Assembly (NCBI GenBank): GCA_012267415.1
Contig: JAAXGN010000027.1
Span: forward strand, 1-64,000
DNA from: Candidatus Poribacteria bacterium
GTDB taxonomy: Bacteria > Poribacteria > WGA-4E > WGA-3G
Direction: 5' to 3'
DNA: 64,000 nt
Shown: positions 10,042 to 19,254 of the stretch, one piece after another
Position numbering within the stretch: the stretch's first letter is position 1
How the letters are laid out: the number at the start of each line of letters is the position of its first letter
Notes under the pieces: generated by a model
The model's database searches: none
What the model was told of the DNA's origin: nothing
The model's input: the letters and a program-made list of their open reading frames with translations, nothing else
Program-made: the position numbers and the translations under genes

Positions 10042-10070
10042 TTGCTATTTTTTGGCGTGTGTGGTAAAAT
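10042..10070 (+). promoter_or_regulatory. promoter of the defence operon, probably leaderless
   Basis: A -35 TTGCTA (10042-10047) and a -10 TAAAAT (10065-10070) stand 17 bases apart. The ATG at 10078 lies only 7 bases after the -10 box. Transcription would therefore begin at or next to the start codon, giving a leaderless messenger. No Shine-Dalgarno sequence precedes that ATG, which agrees. Confidence 0.6.
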
Positions 10071-10077
10071 AATTTGC

Positions 10078-10281
10078 ATGGAAAATCTATTTCTTGCGGA
10101 ACAAACAACTTCTCCCTATCTAATCAAACCGCCGTTTACAGGACACCAAACCTTTCCGTTTCGGTATACATGGCTAAAAAAAGGGTTTGATGCTGTAACA
10201 AAAGATCCTTTTGTTTTCTCATCTGACTTTGCTACTGTGGCCTTAGGTGTTGGAAAAAACATGGTGCAAGAGGTATTATGA
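10078..10281 (+). CDS. truncated DUF4007 (SspB-like) N-terminal fragment
   Basis: A 67-residue protein. Residues 20-64 carry the N-terminal DUF4007 pattern: FTGHQTFPFRYTWLKKGFDA, then SSDFATVALGVGKNM. DUF4007 proteins are normally about 280-300 residues. To my knowledge the family includes SspB, the nickase of the Ssp phosphorothioation system. This copy stops right after the GVGKNMV motif, and its TGA overlaps the ATG of the ATPase gene (ATGA). Either an in-frame deletion removed the body of the protein, or a short N-terminal module is kept on purpose. It sits directly behind a promoter and is coupled to the ATPase, so it may still matter for translation. The family assignment is by motif only. 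Confidence 0.65.
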   Translation: MENLFLAEQTTSPYLIKPPFTGHQTFPFRYTWLKKGFDAVTKDPFVFSSDFATVALGVGKNMVQEVL

Positions 10282-13200
10282 CTAACGTTCCATTGTCTGA
10301 TCTTTTTCATGTTAAGGGTCGTTTTCGTCGTTCTGTCCACCTTGAACGCGACTTCTATAGAGACAATGCTATAGACGGTTATGTTCTGACTGCTACAGCA
10401 CGTGAGATGTTATCGCGTGTAATTTCAACACTGGAGAATGGGTCAAGCTCTAAAGCCTGGTCTCTCACCGGTCCCTACGGATCAGGTAAATCCGCGTTTG
10501 CACTCTTTGCTGCCAAATTATTAGGCAATTCAAATTCACCTACAGCACAACAGGCTTTAGAACTATTAGAACGTGGTGATACCTCGCTATATGAGCGATT
10601 CAGAAACACTTACGGGAATGGAAATCAGTCAAGTTCTGGATTCTGTCCCATACTCGTTTCCGGGGAACGAGCACCCCTCACACTTGCTTTATTACGTAGT
10701 TTAGATCAGGGACTTTCCAATTGCAACAGAACAACTATATCTATTTCACTACAGCAGGAACTTAAAGAACTGTTGGAAACAGCAAACAAGGATTCCCTTC
10801 CTACTGCTTCTGAGATAATATACCTATATGAAACTGCAACCCACGAGATTTGTGAGTCAGGTGGTTCCGGTTTGTTACTCATAATTGATGAACTGGGTAA
10901 GTTTCTTGAATTCGCGGCACAGAATCCATCACAAGGTGATATGTTTGTGCTTCAAAGTCTTGCTGAATTAGCAGACCGTAGTCAACAGACGCCTATGTTT
11001 CTAATGACTATTCTTCATCAGGCTTTTGAGGCGTATGCACAACGATCAGAACAATCACAACGTGAGGAATGGACGAAGGTTCAGGGAAGATTTGAGGATG
11101 TCGTTTTTACCGAACCAACAGAGCAGGTATTGCGTTTAGTCGGTGCAGCTCTTGAGAAACAGTCAGATATAACGGCAGATATTAATTGTAGAGAAATTAT
11201 TCGAACTGCAGCTGAAATAGGATTAATTCCTCACCAGCTCAATGCAGACGAATTCACTGTTCTATTACAGGATTGTCTCCCACTTCATCCAACGGTAGCT
11301 TTATTGATCGGACCACTTTTCAAACGTTTTGCACAGAACGAACGGTCATTATTCGCTTTTCTAAATTCAAGTGAACCCTACGGCTTACAAGATTTCCTCT
11401 CAAACCGATCTTATGACGGATCTACGCTCCCGATGTACTCGCTTCCTGATCTATATGACTATCTTGACACGACACAAGGGAACGAACTCTTTACATCATA
11501 TAGTGGCAAGAAATGGGCAGAAATTGAATCCGCTATAATGCGACTAAAGAATCCTTCATATTTAACGCTGAAACTTATTAAATCTATCGGTTTACTCGGA
11601 ATTGTAAAAGAGGCAATTCCTAAGCTGAAAGCATCAGAAGAACTACTCCATTACGCATTAGACGATGGTTCAGCAGAATTTGATACCGAGTTTTCTGAGG
11701 TGCTATTAACATTACAGAATCGTTCAATTATAACCTATCGTGGACATAACGATATTTACGCAATTTGGGAAGGTAGCGATGTTGACATTGAAGAGAGACT
11801 CAGCGTTGCAGAATCACGAGTCAACACAAAGACAGCACTTGCGACCGATTTATCACGATACATACCGATGCGGCCTTTGGTTGCAAGACGACACCTGCAT
11901 CAAACTGGCACCCTCCGTTACTTCACTATTCGCTATACAGATATTGAAAACTATGAAGTAGACCTAAATGAACCACTTGAGGATGCAGACGGTCTTATCC
12001 TATATGCATTACCTGCTAACGAATATGAGGTAACACAACTAATTGAAAAAGCAACCGATATTGACCTAAGACAACGTCAAGAGGTCTTAATTGCAATTCC
12101 ACGTACTATTGGCTATCTTAACGACGCTGTGACGCAACTTGCTTATTTACATTGGGTAAATTCCAATACACCTGAACTTGAAAGTGACGCTGTAGCAAGA
12201 CGGGAACTCAGAAAACGATTGGCAGATGTTGAACAGGATGTGTCTGAAAGAATAGCAGCACTATATGGTGTTGATGCCAAAGAAGGATGCATTTGGTATC
12301 ATAAAGGAGAACAGACAGATATTGACTCCGTACGTAAAAGAAATGAATATCTTTCAATAATCTGTGATGAAATATTCCCAGAAACACCGTTAATACGGAA
12401 TGAACTTATCAATCGTAGAAAAATATCTGGTGCTGCGACTTCTGCTCGTAAAAAACTAATTCAAGCTATGCTTGAAAATGAAAACAGAAAGGATCTGGGA
12501 ATTGAAGGTTACCCTCCAGAATTGAGTATCTACCGTTCTCTCATATTCGACACAGGTATTCACCGTCATGTCTCAGGAATGTGGCGTTTCCATCCCCCAA
12601 AAGTTGATGACAGAAACAGATTAAATTATACTTGGAACGCAATTGAAAAGTTTCTTGAAGAATGTGAGGAAACAAGACAACCTATTGAAAACCTGTTTTA
12701 TCATCTCATGCAACCGCCTCTTGGTATCCGAAATGGTCCACTCCCAATTCTATTATGTGCAGTCATTCTCCACTACAGAACAGAAATTGCCCTTTATGAG
12801 AACGGTTCATTTATTGCGGATCTTTCCATGCCTGTCTTCGAACGATTGCTAAAAGCCCCCCAACAGTTTGAGATTAAACGATTTCGGTTAGCAGGCATCC
12901 GCACGGAAATGTTCTCAAGATTTCTGGAAATGCTTAACCAACCTGTGGAAACCGATCAACCTGACCTATTGACTATTGTCGCGCCACTTATGCGGTTTAT
13001 ATCACAATTACCTAATTATACACAAAAGACACAGGATCTGAGTGATGCAGCAAGAAGTCTACGGGAGGTAGTCAACAAAGCAAGTGAACCAGACGAACTG
13101 CTCTTTAGACAACTTCCTGAGTCGCTCGGTTTTTCTGCATTCACACCAGAATACAGTGATTCAATTGAACTTGCTAATTTCTTTAACGCACTGCAAGATG

Positions 13201-13388
13201 CATTGTCGGAACTTGGTACTGCTTACGATAAACTTCTTAACTCACTTGAAAGTATGCTTGCGGAAGCGTTTAGGTCAGAGATGACTGGTGAGAATCTCCG
13301 AACAGAATTAGCCGCAAGAGCGGAACCGTTATTAGAGGTCGTTATTGACACGCAATTAAAAGGGGTTTCTCATACATCTTTACAGTGA
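10278..13388 (+). CDS. large P-loop ATPase of a phosphorothioation/BREX-like system (SspC-like?)
   Basis: The first frame gives 1036 residues. Walker A is GPYGSGKS at 65-72 and Walker B is LLLIIDE at about 199-205. The rest is a long, mostly helical protein without membrane segments. Large ATPases of this kind (BrxC/PglY, DptH, SspC) accompany DNA-modification defence systems. The position between a DUF4007 gene and a PAPS-reductase-like gene fits SspC best, but I cannot confirm homology. The frame ends early at 13386-13388. A second frame continues directly with coding character to 13776 (see the next entry), so the intact protein would have about 1165 residues. The start overlaps the DUF4007 stop. 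Confidence 0.75.
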   Translation: MTNVPLSDLFHVKGRFRRSVHLERDFYRDNAIDGYVLTATAREMLSRVISTLENGSSSKAWSLTGPYGSGKSAFALFAAKLLGNSNSPTAQQALELLERGDTSLYERFRNTYGNGNQSSSGFCPILVSGERAPLTLALLRSLDQGLSNCNRTTISISLQQELKELLETANKDSLPTASEIIYLYETATHEICESGGSGLLLIIDELGKFLEFAAQNPSQGDMFVLQSLAELADRSQQTPMFLMTILHQAFEAYAQRSEQSQREEWTKVQGRFEDVVFTEPTEQVLRLVGAALEKQSDITADINCREIIRTAAEIGLIPHQLNADEFTVLLQDCLPLHPTVALLIGPLFKRFAQNERSLFAFLNSSEPYGLQDFLSNRSYDGSTLPMYSLPDLYDYLDTTQGNELFTSYSGKKWAEIESAIMRLKNPSYLTLKLIKSIGLLGIVKEAIPKLKASEELLHYALDDGSAEFDTEFSEVLLTLQNRSIITYRGHNDIYAIWEGSDVDIEERLSVAESRVNTKTALATDLSRYIPMRPLVARRHLHQTGTLRYFTIRYTDIENYEVDLNEPLEDADGLILYALPANEYEVTQLIEKATDIDLRQRQEVLIAIPRTIGYLNDAVTQLAYLHWVNSNTPELESDAVARRELRKRLADVEQDVSERIAALYGVDAKEGCIWYHKGEQTDIDSVRKRNEYLSIICDEIFPETPLIRNELINRRKISGAATSARKKLIQAMLENENRKDLGIEGYPPELSIYRSLIFDTGIHRHVSGMWRFHPPKVDDRNRLNYTWNAIEKFLEECEETRQPIENLFYHLMQPPLGIRNGPLPILLCAVILHYRTEIALYENGSFIADLSMPVFERLLKAPQQFEIKRFRLAGIRTEMFSRFLEMLNQPVETDQPDLLTIVAPLMRFISQLPNYTQKTQDLSDAARSLREVVNKASEPDELLFRQLPESLGFSAFTPEYSDSIELANFFNALQDALSELGTAYDKLLNSLESMLAEAFRSEMTGENLRTELAARAEPLLEVVIDTQLKGVSHTSLQ

Positions 13389-13776
13389 AGGGCATGATTT
13401 CAAAGGTTGGATTGAGTCAATCGGTACTTTCCTTGCGAAGAAACCACCTGCATCGTGGTTAGATACAGATAAGGCACAATTTGAAGTAAATCTTTCTCAA
13501 CTTGTTAGGAAATTCAGACATTTTGAAGCAGTATCCTATGAGAAGATAAGACACACTTCATCGACAGGGGAAACTATCAGGATAGGTATAACAACACCGA
13601 ATGAACAGGAACATGAACAGGTTGTCAATTTTCCAGATGGAGATAATAGTACTATTGAAGAGTTAGAACATAAGATTCTTAGGTTATTTGATGAATATAA
13701 ACTTGATGATAACTCCAATCTGAAACTTGCAATTTTGGCGCGAATAGCAAAGAAATTAATGCAAGACTCAGAGTAA
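13361..13776 (+). pseudogene. out-of-frame C-terminal continuation of the ATPase
   Basis: Downstream of the ATPase stop, the frame one base ahead stays open to a TAA at 13774-13776. It reads like protein: LYSEGHDFKGWIESIGTF, then a charged helical tail ending LAILARIAKKLMQDSE. It has no start codon of its own near its beginning. Removing one base in the run AAAAGGGG near 13360 fuses the two parts smoothly (QLKGFLIHLYSEGHDF). The cause is a single-base insertion, real or from sequencing. The first frame already contains the ATPase motifs, so partial function is possible. Confidence 0.8.
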
Positions 13777-13926
13777 AACTGACTTGATTATATTATCTCA
13801 TTGTGTTATAGTTAACCCGTAGGACACTTGATGAGTTTTGAGTAGGATGAAAACAATACCTCAAGTAACCTATCAGAGCACGGTATACAGCACTGCAATC
13901 CAATGGTATTGTATCAGGGAGTCAAT

Positions 13927-14745
13927 ATGGCACAAAAAACACGACATCTTCTCGGTCTATCAGGTGGGAAAGACAGCTCAGCACTTGCTGTCTACATGCG
14001 GGACAGAGTACCAGAGATGGAGTACTTTTTTACCGATACTGGTAAAGAATTACCAGAGACTTACGAGTTCTTGGATCGTCTTGAAGCATTCCTCGGCAAA
14101 CCGATTGCTCGTCTCAATGTAGAACGCGATTTTGACCACTGGTTGACGTTACACGGTGGATTGTTACCCTCTTCCCAAGTCCGTTGGTGTACCATCAAAC
14201 TCAAAATCAGACCTTTTGAGGAATATGTCGGTGAAGATAAAGCGTACCACTACATCGGTATCCGAGCTGACGAAGATCGCGTTGGCTACAAACCGTTGAA
14301 AACCTCCAACCTTCAAAACATTATTCCCAAATATCCATTCAAAGAAGACGGTATCACTAAGGAAGATATTTACCGTATACTTGAGGAAAGTGGACTCGGT
14401 TTGCCAGAATATTACAATTGGCGCACGCGTTCCGGGTGCTACTTCTGCTTTTTCCAACGTAAATCTGAATGGGTGGGACTCTTAGAACAACATCCCGACC
14501 TATTTGAGCTTGCCAAGGGTTACGAGAAATTTGACACAGAGACAGGGGAACGGTTTACATGGAGTCAAGGGGAGAGTTTAGAGGAATTAGCTGATCCAGA
14601 ACGGATAGCTCAGATCAAGGAAAATACAGAGAAAGCGAAAGCTACTAAGAAAAAAGAAAAACCGAATCGGCGACTCATAGAGATTCTTACGGATGTTCAT
14701 GATGATGAGGATGATGAGGAACCTTGTTTGATTTGCCATAAGTAA
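13927..14745 (+). CDS. PAPS reductase-family protein, DndC/SspD-like
   Basis: A 272-residue PP-loop ATP pyrophosphatase. The nucleotide motif SGGKDSS is at 12-18. A later CxxC (C171, C174 in SGCYFCFFQRKSEW) and a C-terminal CLIC (C267, C270) could bind a cluster or metal. DndC and SspD proteins activate DNA for sulfur insertion, and CysH-type enzymes reduce PAPS. The GCYFCFFQRK motif and the neighbourhood favour the DNA phosphorothioation branch. I chose ATG 13927 because AGGGAG stands six bases before it; an upstream ATG at 13903 lacks a site. No cysteine desulfurase (DndA/SspA) lies nearby, so sulfur would have to come from an enzyme encoded elsewhere. Confidence 0.85.
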   Translation: MAQKTRHLLGLSGGKDSSALAVYMRDRVPEMEYFFTDTGKELPETYEFLDRLEAFLGKPIARLNVERDFDHWLTLHGGLLPSSQVRWCTIKLKIRPFEEYVGEDKAYHYIGIRADEDRVGYKPLKTSNLQNIIPKYPFKEDGITKEDIYRILEESGLGLPEYYNWRTRSGCYFCFFQRKSEWVGLLEQHPDLFELAKGYEKFDTETGERFTWSQGESLEELADPERIAQIKENTEKAKATKKKEKPNRRLIEILTDVHDDEDDEEPCLICHK

Positions 14746-14749
14746 AAGA

Positions 14750-15700
14750 ATGGAGATAGCCTTGAGGAATAGAGAAATTCTAAGTAGATTCTATGACCTA
14801 AATATATGGCAAAGAGGAGATGAAAGAGCACCTCATAAACCTCTTCTTGTCTTGTATGCAATTGGAAGACTAATGCGCGGTGACAAGGAATTAGCCTATA
14901 TTGATATAAAAGAGGATCTAATCAATTTGTTAAAGGAGTTTGGACCACCCAGAAGGTATTATCGTCCTCAGGATCCATTCTGGAGGTTACGAAATGAAAA
15001 AGCATCAGTTTGGCATATACCTAACGAATATATGATTGGTGAGACGATGAGAAGTAATAGGATTTCTACTGGTGATGCGATAATTAAGGATCTTGAAGAA
15101 TACGGTGTTGGCAGCTTCATTGATCCTATTGTAAGGAAATTTGAGAGGAATCATAGATTGGCTTATGAAGTTGCTATGAACCTATTGGATGCGCATTTTC
15201 CTATTACTTACTATGAAGATATATTTCAGGCAGTTGGCATTTCTTATCCAACCCAAATAAGGTTTTATACGACTGAAACAGAAACAGAAACAAGGACTAC
15301 GCGCCCCCGTGACCCACGTTTTCGTCAAAAAATCTTGAATGCCTACGAAAATAAATGTGCAGTTTGTGGTTTCCAAGTCAGATTACGTGATAATCTGGTT
15401 GCATTAGAAGCAGCACATATCAAATGGCATAGAGCAGAGGGACCAGATATTGAATCTAACGGATTAGCTTTATGTTCTCTACACCATAAACTTTTTGACC
15501 GCGGAGCTTTTAGATTATCTCTGGATTGGGAAATCCTTGTTTCGCAAAATGCTAACGGATCATCCGGTTTTGATGATTGGTTGATGAGATTCCATTCTGA
15601 ACCAATCAATTTTCCACAGAGTCGGTCTTATTATCCAAAGGCAGAATTTATTGAATGGCATGCAGAACAGGTGTTTAAAGGGGATTATCGGGAATTGTAA
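14750..15700 (+). CDS. phosphorothioate-binding HNH restriction endonuclease (SBD-HNH)
   Basis: A 316-residue two-domain protein. The N-terminal part (about 1-140) carries RAPHKPLLVLYAIGR at 26-40 and PFWRLRN further on. These are typical of sulfur-binding domains in ScoMcrA/SprMcrA-type enzymes that recognise phosphorothioate DNA. The C-terminal part is an HNH nuclease: zinc cysteines C203/C206, catalytic H223 in EAAHIKWH, then NGLALCSLHHKLFDRG (C242, H245). The gene starts four bases after the DndC-like gene. A second start, TTG at 14762, has the better GGAG spacing and would remove four residues. Genes of this family usually act as sulfur-dependent restriction enzymes. Whether it restricts or tolerates the host's own modification cannot be read from sequence. 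Confidence 0.88.
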   Translation: MEIALRNREILSRFYDLNIWQRGDERAPHKPLLVLYAIGRLMRGDKELAYIDIKEDLINLLKEFGPPRRYYRPQDPFWRLRNEKASVWHIPNEYMIGETMRSNRISTGDAIIKDLEEYGVGSFIDPIVRKFERNHRLAYEVAMNLLDAHFPITYYEDIFQAVGISYPTQIRFYTTETETETRTTRPRDPRFRQKILNAYENKCAVCGFQVRLRDNLVALEAAHIKWHRAEGPDIESNGLALCSLHHKLFDRGAFRLSLDWEILVSQNANGSSGFDDWLMRFHSEPINFPQSRSYYPKAEFIEWHAEQVFKGDYREL

Positions 15701-15744
15701 AGTAGAAACGGGATTTTTATATCCATAAATAAAGGAAACAATTT

Positions 15745-18270
15745 ATGAAAAAAGACGGTAACACTTTCCATGCAGATTTGTTCTATAGTTATTCCCATAA
15801 AGATGAGAGATACAGAAGCAATATGGAAACAGCACTTTCACAACTTAGAAGAGATAAATTGCTTAAGGAGTGGTCAGACCATAAGATTCTGCCGGGACAA
15901 AGTATTTCAGAAAGAATCAAAGATAAAATGAATGAGGTAGACATCATTGTGTTTCTTCTTAGTCCAGATTTTCTTGATTCTGATGCATGCTTAGAAGAAT
16001 GGGAATACGCAAAAAAACTTCAAAATGAGGGAAGATTGGTTTTTCGTATTCCGATTATACTGAGAGACTGTTCATGGATAGATTTTCTCGGTGATGATGA
16101 TGTTAAAGTCTTACCAAATGATGGGCGGCCTGTTACAAAGTTCAATCCCCAAGTTGCAGCTTGGCAGCAAGTCTACAATGGTCTTAAAGGTGTTATCAAT
16201 GAATTGAAGAATACGTTCAAACCCAAATTAGAATACATAAGAAAATTGGAAAAAACCGATTTCTTTTCTTTAGAGCATGTTAAACTTCAAGATATATTTG
16301 TCTTCCCAACTCTCTTCTATTATGTTCCATCATCAAATGAAGAGAAATTGCGCATAAGAAAAATAAAAGATCAAAAAGAACTTTTGGAAAAGGAATATAT
16401 CCTGATTCATGGAGAAGAGAAAAGTGGGAAGACTGCTCTAGGACGATATATTTTTCTTTCTCTAGCTAACAATCTCTCAACTCCTGTATTGTATATTAAC
16501 CTTGAAGAAATATCTCAAAAACCAATAGCAAGAGTCTTTTATGATGAATATTGTAAACAGTTTAGTGGTGATTACTCTCTCTGGAAGAAACAAGGAGAAA
16601 AAACACTCATACTAGACAATTTGTCATCAAAATCACGTATTTTAGATATAATTGAATACGCAAAATTACATTTTGAAAAGGTAATAATAACAGCGTCGAC
16701 TGACATTTATACCTCTTTTTTCTATGATGACGAACGTTTAAGCGAATTTCGCAAGATGCAAATTGAAACCTTGAGTTATCAACAACAAGAAACGCTAATC
16801 AGAAAAACTCTAACATTATCCAACAGGAATGAACCTGTTCCCGACGGTCGAGTAGATCAAGTTGAAAAGGACGTGAACTCCATTATTACATTTAAGAAAA
16901 TTGTTCCCAGATATCCTTTTTTTGTTCTGTCAATTCTGCAGACATATGAGGGTTTTATACCTGATGATTTGTCAATAACTTCATATGGCCACTGTTATCA
17001 AGTCTTGATTCTTACAAATTTCCGAGACGCGGGAATAGCACATAATGATAAATCCATTAACACCTGCTTCAATTTTCTAGAGAAATTAGCTTTCAAAATC
17101 TTTGAGCATACGAAACTCCAAAATCAAACTGAATTTGACTATGACGCTTTTGTGAAACAATATTCGCAGAGTTTTATTATACCAGATGCAATCTTGAATA
17201 GGTTGAGAAAAGAGGATTATGGTGTTATAAATAAAGACGGTTCTTTTAAACAGTCGTATATGTATTACTTTTTTCTAGGCAGATATCTGTCACGAAGAGA
17301 TGAAGAAAAGGATGTATTAATCAAGGCAATGTGTGAACATAGTTACATTGCATCAAATTACCTTACAATTTTATTTATTATTCACCACACTAACGACAAT
17401 GAGATAATAGAGGACATTTTACTTGGAACCATGTTAACACTAGACACTTACAGTCCTGCAACTCTAAACAAAAGTGAAACTGATGTTTTTCAAGAAATAA
17501 TGGATAAGCTGCCAAATAAAATATTGTCTGATGATAGTGCAGAAAAAATAAGGCAAAAAGAAAGAGAACTCCGTGAAATTTCAGACAATCTCTCTGCAAC
17601 TGAAGATGAAGTTGAAGTTGAAACAGAAGAAAATCCTGTCAACGATATCTATCGCATTCTGAAAAATAACGAGATTATGCGACAGATTTTGCGAAATAGA
17701 TACGGGACATTGGAAAAAATGAGAATTAAGGAGATTATTGAGACCATTACAGAGAGTGGTTTACGTCTGGTTCAATTTGGACTTGTAGATGAAGATTGGA
17801 TCACCAATACGGCACATTATCTTCAAAGGAAACATCCAAATTTGAGTTTTGATAAGACCAAGAGAGTCTTAGAATTTCTGTCGTTTATTTGGACATTAAT
17901 AAATATTAGAAAAATTGTTAGTTCTATAAACGTTCCAGAGATTAAAGAAGTTGTCAATGAAGTAGTACAGAAGATCGGAACACCAGCGTATGACTTGATA
18001 GGCTATTTTAACCACCTATACAGTGAAGAAGAACTCACTATTCGAGCCAAACAAGAACTAGAGGCTTTATTAAAACAACATGATGATATTTTCTTTCATA
18101 GAGTGTTGTCACTAGAAACACAATATTACATGAACACACATCGAAGTGATCGTGTGGTTGAACAGAGCATTTGTTCCTTGCTAGGACTAGATTATGTTCA
18201 TACACCTTTAGATAGCCTACATAAAAAGGAACGTGAAGAACCACATAAACGTAAGCGTAAAAAACGATAG
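15745..18270 (+). CDS. TIR domain STAND-type NTPase
   Basis: An 841-residue protein. A TIR domain covers about 8-150: FYSYSHKDERY, then SPDFLDSDACLEEWEYA with the glutamates expected near the NADase active site. A P-loop NTPase follows, with Walker A GEEKSGKT at 223-230 and a Walker B-like TLILDN at 287-292. The remaining 500 residues are helical, with an acidic stretch at about 610-640 and a basic tail. TIR-STAND proteins act as NLR-like sensors that deplete NAD when a phage is detected. The gene follows the HNH nuclease by 44 bases with its own AAGGA site. It is clearly richer in A+T than the genes around it, which suggests acquisition by transfer. The sensed ligand is unknown. Confidence 0.85.
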   Translation: MKKDGNTFHADLFYSYSHKDERYRSNMETALSQLRRDKLLKEWSDHKILPGQSISERIKDKMNEVDIIVFLLSPDFLDSDACLEEWEYAKKLQNEGRLVFRIPIILRDCSWIDFLGDDDVKVLPNDGRPVTKFNPQVAAWQQVYNGLKGVINELKNTFKPKLEYIRKLEKTDFFSLEHVKLQDIFVFPTLFYYVPSSNEEKLRIRKIKDQKELLEKEYILIHGEEKSGKTALGRYIFLSLANNLSTPVLYINLEEISQKPIARVFYDEYCKQFSGDYSLWKKQGEKTLILDNLSSKSRILDIIEYAKLHFEKVIITASTDIYTSFFYDDERLSEFRKMQIETLSYQQQETLIRKTLTLSNRNEPVPDGRVDQVEKDVNSIITFKKIVPRYPFFVLSILQTYEGFIPDDLSITSYGHCYQVLILTNFRDAGIAHNDKSINTCFNFLEKLAFKIFEHTKLQNQTEFDYDAFVKQYSQSFIIPDAILNRLRKEDYGVINKDGSFKQSYMYYFFLGRYLSRRDEEKDVLIKAMCEHSYIASNYLTILFIIHHTNDNEIIEDILLGTMLTLDTYSPATLNKSETDVFQEIMDKLPNKILSDDSAEKIRQKERELREISDNLSATEDEVEVETEENPVNDIYRILKNNEIMRQILRNRYGTLEKMRIKEIIETITESGLRLVQFGLVDEDWITNTAHYLQRKHPNLSFDKTKRVLEFLSFIWTLINIRKIVSSINVPEIKEVVNEVVQKIGTPAYDLIGYFNHLYSEEELTIRAKQELEALLKQHDDIFFHRVLSLETQYYMNTHRSDRVVEQSICSLLGLDYVHTPLDSLHKKEREEPHKRKRKKR

Positions 18271-18311
18271 TATTGATGAGAACTATCAAATACCACCCAC
18301 AAAAACTCCCC

Positions 18312-18341
18312 TTGACAAACCACCATCCCCTCAAGTATAAT
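18312..18341 (+). promoter_or_regulatory. sigma70-type promoter before the Rpn gene
   Basis: A perfect TTGACA (18312-18317) and a perfect TATAAT (18336-18341) stand 18 bases apart. They lie 43 bases before the ATG at 18385, and nothing else lies between, so this promoter most likely serves the Rpn gene. Confidence 0.75.
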
Positions 18342-18384
18342 CAATAAAAGAATCTTTAGATATAGCAAAGGCACAACATTTAGC

Positions 18385-19254
18385 ATGGCACAAAATGATG
18401 AAATCGTGAAGCATCTGATGCACGCATACGCCGAAGCGTTCGCTGCGCTATCCTTTGGTACACACGATGTCAAAGTCTTAGAGACACTCGACACGGAACA
18501 ACAACATGTTAAGGTGCTTCGCAATGATATGACGTTTAAGGTGCTATGGAACGATGAGACGGTCCTGCTTCATATAGAGGTGCAAACCGAGGATAGTAGA
18601 GATAAACCGATGCCGTTGCGTGTCCTGGCTTATGCAAGCCAACTATACCTCCGTCATGAACTTCCTGTATATTCAACGGTGATATATCTAAGTCCAAATG
18701 CTGGAGAGACTGACCCTGGTGGCTCCATTTATGGAAACGAGACGTGGGGTTTACAGCATAAGTATCAGGTAATTCGGTTGGCAGATTTAGATGGTGAATC
18801 GTTTTTGGATTCTGCATCGGTTGGATTGTTACCTTTTACACCTTTAATGAAACCGCCCGAAAGTATGGATACGGAGGAATGGTTAAAGAAGTGTGTTGAG
18901 AAGACAGTTGCCGCGCCTGTTGATACAAAGACACGCGGGACATTATTGTTTGCTCTAACAACGTTTAGTAGTTTGGTGCACGACATTACATTTATACAAA
19001 AAATCATATCGGAGGAAATGATGCAAGAATTTCCATTTATCGAACACTTAAGGCAGAAAGGTGCACGTGAAATGGCAATCAAGAATATTCAGGCTGTGCT
19101 AACAAAACGGTTTCCACAGAGCAATGTACAAACCATAGAACAGCCACTTGAATCTATTGAAGATCTTGATCGTTTGACAGAACTGCATCTAACGGCAATT
19201 GACACTCCCAGTGTTGAAGATTTTTTACAAGCATTGAACGGGTCGGAAGTGTAA
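18385..19254 (+). CDS. Rpn family PD-(D/E)XK nuclease / YhgA-like transposase relative
   Basis: A 289-residue protein. The core HIEVQTEDSRDKPMPLRVLAYASQLY at about 62-87 is only partly quoted but matches the Rpn/YhgA-like PD-(D/E)XK fold, with E-x-Q as catalytic residues. These nucleases promote RecA-independent recombination in E. coli and are often numerous in genomes full of short repeats, as here. It has a strong promoter of its own and lies at the edge of the defence island. I see no terminal inverted repeats that would make it an insertion sequence. Confidence 0.8.
   Translation: MAQNDEIVKHLMHAYAEAFAALSFGTHDVKVLETLDTEQQHVKVLRNDMTFKVLWNDETVLLHIEVQTEDSRDKPMPLRVLAYASQLYLRHELPVYSTVIYLSPNAGETDPGGSIYGNETWGLQHKYQVIRLADLDGESFLDSASVGLLPFTPLMKPPESMDTEEWLKKCVEKTVAAPVDTKTRGTLLFALTTFSSLVHDITFIQKIISEEMMQEFPFIEHLRQKGAREMAIKNIQAVLTKRFPQSNVQTIEQPLESIEDLDRLTELHLTAIDTPSVEDFLQALNGSEV

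Noticed and set aside
18385-19254. Rpn gene as part of a complete insertion sequence
   Set aside because: No terminal inverted repeats or target duplications were visible around it, and it has an ordinary promoter. Rpn proteins are recombination-promoting nucleases, not proven transposases here.
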